From Lepidurus packardi (taxonomy: Eukaryota > Arthropoda > Branchiopoda > Notostraca > Triopsidae), in NCBI GenBank assembly GCA_023053545.1, contig JAKZAN010000004.1, positions 1,922,001 through 1,986,000 of the forward strand: a stretch of 64,000 nt of DNA, read 5' to 3'. This document shows, in pieces, positions 60,364-64,000 of this stretch. The notes below the pieces were generated by a model that was given only the letters and a program-made list of their open reading frames with translations, was not told the DNA's origin and ran no database searches. The stretch's first letter is position 1; every line of letters begins with the position of its first letter. The translations under genes and the position numbers were made by a program.

Positions 60364-60593
60364 ACAGCACCACCACCGGCCGGCTTTATCAACTCGCTGC
60401 AATCAGCTGGTTGATCAGATACTACACTGTACGTTTGTGTCAGATTTTTCAACTTCACTGATATCTCATCCACCGTACGGACGACACCAACACCTTCCAA
60501 AGACCGTCTCATGGACTCAAAAATAGGCTTATTGCGTTTTGCACGGCGCAGATCCTCGTAACTATCTTGCCAAATGTTTAACAAAGCTGACAA
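60237..60593 (-). CDS. Unit 14: antisense Myb/SANT-like ORF
   Basis: Consensus core. The change at 60601 lies just upstream and alters the Asp before SELSALL. Confidence 0.4.
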   Translation of the reverse strand: MSALLNIWQDSYEDLRRAKRNKPIFESMRRSLEGVGVVRTVDEISVKLKNLTQTYSVVSDQPADCSELIKPAGGGAVQRMFNRESCNTRFRSLIQVVLSSRDKTSAVYSKPLFEVSRV

Positions 60594-60735
60594 CTCAGAA
60601 GCAACCCAATTGGATGAGCGTTTTCTTTCTTCTTTTCTTTCTTCTTTTTCTTTCTTCCCAAGAGTGCAGCGAAGAACTGCAAAGAATGCAGACTAACCAG
60701 TGTAGTATCTGATCAACTCGCTGCTAGACGGGTGG

Positions 60736-61998
60736 ATGTGTCAGTTGCGCATCACTCATGAATCCTACTATTGCACTTGGGATCGTGACCTTACACCAAC
60801 GGCAAATAAACAACATTCAGTCATCCCTACGACAATCCCTGTCAGAGGTCACGAGTGCCTCAATTGGAAGATACAAAATCAGGGTTCATATCACACAACA
60901 TCGTTTGCAACCAAGATGGGGTCAATCACACGCACTCGAACAAAAGGCGACATAGACCATGAAGGTTTCTGTATTGGGAAATCGGTTCACATTATTGTTG
61001 AGTGGGTAGAAGCCAGTTTGTCACCTGTGAGAATAGTGGCCAACCTTTCTCCACTAGGAGAAATCTCGAGTTATGCTCTATTGTCTGGGGAACAGTTGGA
61101 TTCGGACGGACCATTTGCAATGACAAACTTAGGTGGGGCAGCATATGGGATCTCCAATATAAACACCTCAGATTGCAATCTTGTGAAGTTGTATAGTGGT
61201 CCCGGAATCATTCTCAAGTTTCCTGCAGGTGGAGAGATTCTGATCATTCACAAGTTGTCAACGGGTGTTCGCTTGAACGGGGTTATAGATCGCTGCTATG
61301 TGTCTTTATGGGCTACTGCAGATCCTTTCTTGTTTGTCACCAATGCAAGTTCTTATCCCCTACCTCAAGAATCTCTGGAAATTGTTGGTTCTTGGTCGTC
61401 TCTCCTACAGGCTGCAACGGAGTTTTCCGTATCTTCCTCACTTGCTGCTATTCTCAACTCCAGACAGATCAGTTTAATTAATATGTGTCGTCTAGAGACA
61501 TCACTTCGGCGGGAGATGCTCTACTCATCAGCTTTAGACCCTGAAATGTTGGGGTATCGGCTTACTGGTCAACCAGGGTGGTCGGCTACTGTTGCCGGTG
61601 AGCTTGTCAAGCTTAGTAAGTGCAGCAGTGTTGTAGTCAAATTAGCACCTAAGACATTATGCTACACTCTCCTTCCTCTTGTTCGAGATGGCGACAAGTC
61701 AGAACAATTTATGCACCCTGTTCATAGAACAATCCACAACTCCGCTGTTCAAATATCTCGTGAAGACCCAGCATTACCAGGGTTTTCATCTGGTAACCAA
61801 TGGTATGAGATGTCTCCATCAATTCGCCCTCTTGGTCAAATCAACCCCTTACCCTCAGACCTCAAAGCTTATCACACTCTGGATACTTCAAAGAGGGGTT
61901 TGCTGTACACAGCTGATGTTTTATCACGACTGGAGAGCACCACTTGGATCAATGATCGGAAACGTGTGTTACATGATTCTCTGTTGAACATACGTTGA
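60736..61998 (+). CDS. Unit 15: viral glycoprotein-like ORF
   Basis: Intact but diverged near the array edge: Glu for Gly in LGEISS, Asn for Asp in MTNLGG, and Arg for a conserved Cys in QISREDP. Loss of that Cys would break a likely disulphide if the fold is used. Confidence 0.5.
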   Translation: MCQLRITHESYYCTWDRDLTPTANKQHSVIPTTIPVRGHECLNWKIQNQGSYHTTSFATKMGSITRTRTKGDIDHEGFCIGKSVHIIVEWVEASLSPVRIVANLSPLGEISSYALLSGEQLDSDGPFAMTNLGGAAYGISNINTSDCNLVKLYSGPGIILKFPAGGEILIIHKLSTGVRLNGVIDRCYVSLWATADPFLFVTNASSYPLPQESLEIVGSWSSLLQAATEFSVSSSLAAILNSRQISLINMCRLETSLRREMLYSSALDPEMLGYRLTGQPGWSATVAGELVKLSKCSSVVVKLAPKTLCYTLLPLVRDGDKSEQFMHPVHRTIHNSAVQISREDPALPGFSSGNQWYEMSPSIRPLGQINPLPSDLKAYHTLDTSKRGLLYTADVLSRLESTTWINDRKRVLHDSLLNIR

Positions 61999-62228
61999 AC
62001 AGCACCACCACCGGCCGGCTTTATCAACTTGCTGCAATCAGCTGGTTGATCAGATACTACACTGTACGTTTGTGTCAGATTTTTCAACTTCACTGATATC
62101 TCATACACCGTACGGACGACACCAACACCTTCCAAAGACCGTCTCATGGACTCAAAAATAGGCTTATTGCGTTTTGCACGGCGCAGATCCTCGTAACTAT
62201 CTCGCCAAATGTTTAACAAAGCTGACAA
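61872..62228 (-). CDS. Unit 15: antisense Myb/SANT-like ORF
   Basis: The most diverged Myb/SANT copy: Arg in NIWRDSYED, Tyr for Asp in RTVYEIS and Lys in CSKLIKP. It is followed by a short-form spacer. Confidence 0.4.
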   Translation of the reverse strand: MSALLNIWRDSYEDLRRAKRNKPIFESMRRSLEGVGVVRTVYEISVKLKNLTQTYSVVSDQPADCSKLIKPAGGGAVQRMFNRESCNTRFRSLIQVVLSSRDKTSAVYSKPLFEVSRV

Positions 62229-62358
62229 CTCAGAATCAACCCAATTGGATGAGCGTTTTCTTTCTTCTTTTTCTTTCTTCCCAAGAGTGCAGCGAAGAAC
62301 TGCAAAGAATGCAGACTAACCAGTGTAGTATCTGATCAACTCGCTGCTAGACGGGTGG

Positions 62359-63621
62359 ATGTGTCAGTTGCGCATCACTCATGAATCCTACTATTGCACT
62401 TGGGATCGTGACCTTACACCAACGGCAAATAAACAACATTCAGTCATCCCTACGACAATCCCTGTCAGCGGTCACGAGTGCCTCAATTGGAAGATACAAA
62501 ATCAGGGTTCATATCACACAACATCGTTTGCAACTAAGATGGGGTCAATCACACGCACTCGAACAAAAGGCGACATAGACCATGAAGGTTTCTGTATTGG
62601 GAAATCGGTTCATATTATTGTTGAGTGGGTAGAAGCCAGTTTGTCACCTGTGAGAATAGTGGCCAACCTTTCTCCACTAGGAGGAATCTCGAGTTATGCT
62701 CTATTGTCTGGGGAACAGTTGGATTCGGACGGACCATTTGCAATGACAGACTTAGGTGGGGCAGCATATGGGATCTCCAATATAAACACCTCAGATTGCA
62801 ATCTTCTGAAGTTGTATAGTGGTCCCGGAATCATTCTCAAGTTTCCTGCAGGTGGAGAGATTCTGATCATTCACAAGTTGTCAACGGGTGTTCGCTTGAA
62901 CGGGGTTATAGATCGCTGCTATGTGTCTTTATGGGCTACTGCAGATCCTTTCTTGTTTGTCACCAATGCAAGTTCTTATCCCCTACCTCAAGAATCTCTG
63001 GAAATTGTTGGTTCTTGGTCGTCTCTCCTACAGGCTGCAACGGAGTTTTCCGTATCTTCCTCACTTGCTGCTATTCTCAACTACAGACAGATCAGTTTAA
63101 TTAATATGTGTCGTCTAGAGACATCACTTCGGCGGGAGATGCTCTACTCATCAGCTTTAGACCCTGAAATGTTGGGGTATCGGCTTACTGGTCAACCAGG
63201 GTGGTCGGCTACTGTTGCCGGTGAGCTTGTCAAGCTTAGTAAGTGCAGCAGTGTTGTAGTTAAATTAGCACCTAAGACATTATGCTACACTCTCCTTCCT
63301 ATTGTTCGAGATGGCGACAAGTCAGAACAATTTATGCACCCTGTTCATAGAACAATCCACAACTCCGCTGTTCAAATATCTTGTGAAGACCCAGCATTAC
63401 CAGGGTTTTCATCTGGTAACCAATGGTATGAGATGTCTCCATCAATTCGCCCTCTTGGTCAAATCAACCCCTTACCCTCAGACCTCAAAGCTTATCACAC
63501 TCTGGATACTTCAAAGAGGGGTTTGCTGTACACAGCTGATGTTTTATCACGACTGGAGAGCACCACTTGGATCAATGATCGGAAACGTGTGTTACATGAT
63601 TCTCTGTTGAACATACGTTGA
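62359..63621 (+). CDS. Unit 16: viral glycoprotein-like ORF
   Basis: Intact last copy. Private changes are Ser in PVSGHECL, Leu in CNLLKLY and Tyr in LNYRQIS. It has Ile in LPIVRD like units 1 and 2. It is not followed by a Myb/SANT segment, because the array ends at 63639. Confidence 0.5.
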   Translation: MCQLRITHESYYCTWDRDLTPTANKQHSVIPTTIPVSGHECLNWKIQNQGSYHTTSFATKMGSITRTRTKGDIDHEGFCIGKSVHIIVEWVEASLSPVRIVANLSPLGGISSYALLSGEQLDSDGPFAMTDLGGAAYGISNINTSDCNLLKLYSGPGIILKFPAGGEILIIHKLSTGVRLNGVIDRCYVSLWATADPFLFVTNASSYPLPQESLEIVGSWSSLLQAATEFSVSSSLAAILNYRQISLINMCRLETSLRREMLYSSALDPEMLGYRLTGQPGWSATVAGELVKLSKCSSVVVKLAPKTLCYTLLPIVRDGDKSEQFMHPVHRTIHNSAVQISCEDPALPGFSSGNQWYEMSPSIRPLGQINPLPSDLKAYHTLDTSKRGLLYTADVLSRLESTTWINDRKRVLHDSLLNIR

Positions 63622-63752
63622 ACAGCACCACCACCGGCCAAGAGGTGAGTTCGGTTTCGAACCTGTTCGTGGTCAGACGTGTTTTTCTACGAGCTCTGTA
63701 TCAAAACCTTTCTTTTCTATTGTGAAGCAACCCAACAACCAATCCTTCATTC

Positions 63753-64000
63753 ATGGAGGATCAACAAAGTGTACCACCTGAAACTTTCACATACCTGTGT
63801 ACTGGGTGTGATAAGCCATTCAAGAAGGGCCATTATGCCCAAAAACATTGTGACAAATGTACGCCAAGAAGAAGGCACAGTGTCGGGGAATCTATGCCGG
63901 GGCCTACCAAGAGAAAAGAAGTCTCTATAATCCAAGAATCGGATAATCCTTCCAAACAGACAAAAAACGACTGTTCTCAACATCCGTCCTTTTCCAACAT
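63753..64000 (+). CDS. Zinc-knuckle-like ORF, runs off the window
   Basis: An ATG at 63753 opens 82 codons without a stop to the window end. Near the start it reads FTYLCTGCDKPFKKGHYAQK followed by HCDKC, a CxxC-x(10-12)-H-x(3-4)-H/C pattern like a zinc-binding finger. A basic and Ser-rich stretch (PRRRHS, PTKRKE) follows. The family is not recognised. It begins 113 bp past the array on the same strand, and an AG/GTGAGT splice donor lies between (about 63643-63650). It may belong to the locus that gave rise to the array or to another mobile element. Confidence 0.45.
   Translation, partial: MEDQQSVPPETFTYLCTGCDKPFKKGHYAQKHCDKCTPRRRHSVGESMPGPTKRKEVSIIQESDNPSKQTKNDCSQHPSFSN

Larger units (their letters stand above)
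35388..63639 (+). repeat. Tandem array of 16 composite units (1623/1635 bp)
   Basis: Unit starts (shared AGAGTGCAGCG): 35388, 37011, 38634, 40257, 41880, 45946, 47581, 49216, 50851, 52486, 54121, 55756, 57391, 59026, 60661, 62284. The last unit stops at 63639, inside the GGCC after the sense ORF. Each complete unit holds a 75-bp leader, a 420-codon + strand ORF, and an about 285-bp stretch with a minus-strand Myb/SANT-like domain. It ends in a pyrimidine-rich spacer (TTTCTTTCTTC type). Units 1-4 and 15 are 1623 bp. Units 5-14 (unit 5 less its insertion) carry an extra 12-bp spacer copy and are 1635 bp. Units 7-14 look almost identical, while 1, 15 and 16 differ most, the usual pattern of unequal crossing-over. 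Copy number may be affected by assembly. Confidence 0.97.

Noticed and set aside
35388-63639. CRISPR-like or rDNA-type repeat
   Set aside because: The units are 1.6 kb, protein-coding in appearance and lie in animal genomic DNA. They have no spacers of CRISPR type and no rRNA features.

Overview
This looks like nuclear DNA of an arthropod, most likely a cladoceran crustacean such as Daphnia. The reasons are many short GT-AG introns (about 50-90 bp), animal genes (notum, UFL1, INPP4, a GT10 fucosyltransferase, Polycomb Scm) and a cluster of small R&R cuticle protein genes. The species call is inference.

Layout: 1-2618 has no gene I can support. Then come host genes, all on + unless stated: notum (2619-5055, first exon not found), UFL1 (6167-9879, 12 exons, 783 aa), an inositol polyphosphate 4-phosphatase with an N-terminal PH-like domain (10130-17222, 15 exons, 1089 aa), an alpha-1,3-fucosyltransferase (17921-19274) and a plant-type 'pathogen-related' SnoaL-like protein on the minus strand (19803-20516). 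Repeats fill 21344-25170: a MITE-like element, a broken LINE and a 244-bp AT microsatellite. Scm follows (25839-28528), then three minus-strand cuticle genes on about 2-kb duplicated modules (29872-34706). All exon chains were built by hand from splice sites and keep frame.

The striking part is 35388-63639: a head-to-tail array of 16 units of 1623 or 1635 bp. Each unit carries one 420-codon ORF whose spacing of Cys, Trp and Pro motifs suggests a fragment of a chuvirus-type (Jingchuvirales/retroelement env) glycoprotein. In units 1-15 the opposite strand carries a Myb/SANT-like DNA-binding domain ORF that overlaps the tail of the first. A perfect 20-bp inverted repeat brackets the sense ORF. 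The sense frame is open in all 16 units except where a PIF/Harbinger transposon splits unit 5. Differences between units are mostly amino-acid-changing, so the open frames look recent rather than selected. The array cuts into the upstream region of the third cuticle module. A partial zinc-knuckle-like ORF starts 113 bp beyond its right end.

How the genes relate: the host genes belong to separate pathways (Wnt deacylation, UFMylation, phosphoinositide turnover, glycan fucosylation, Polycomb silencing, cuticle) and form no operon. The array and its transposon are a recent accessory block.
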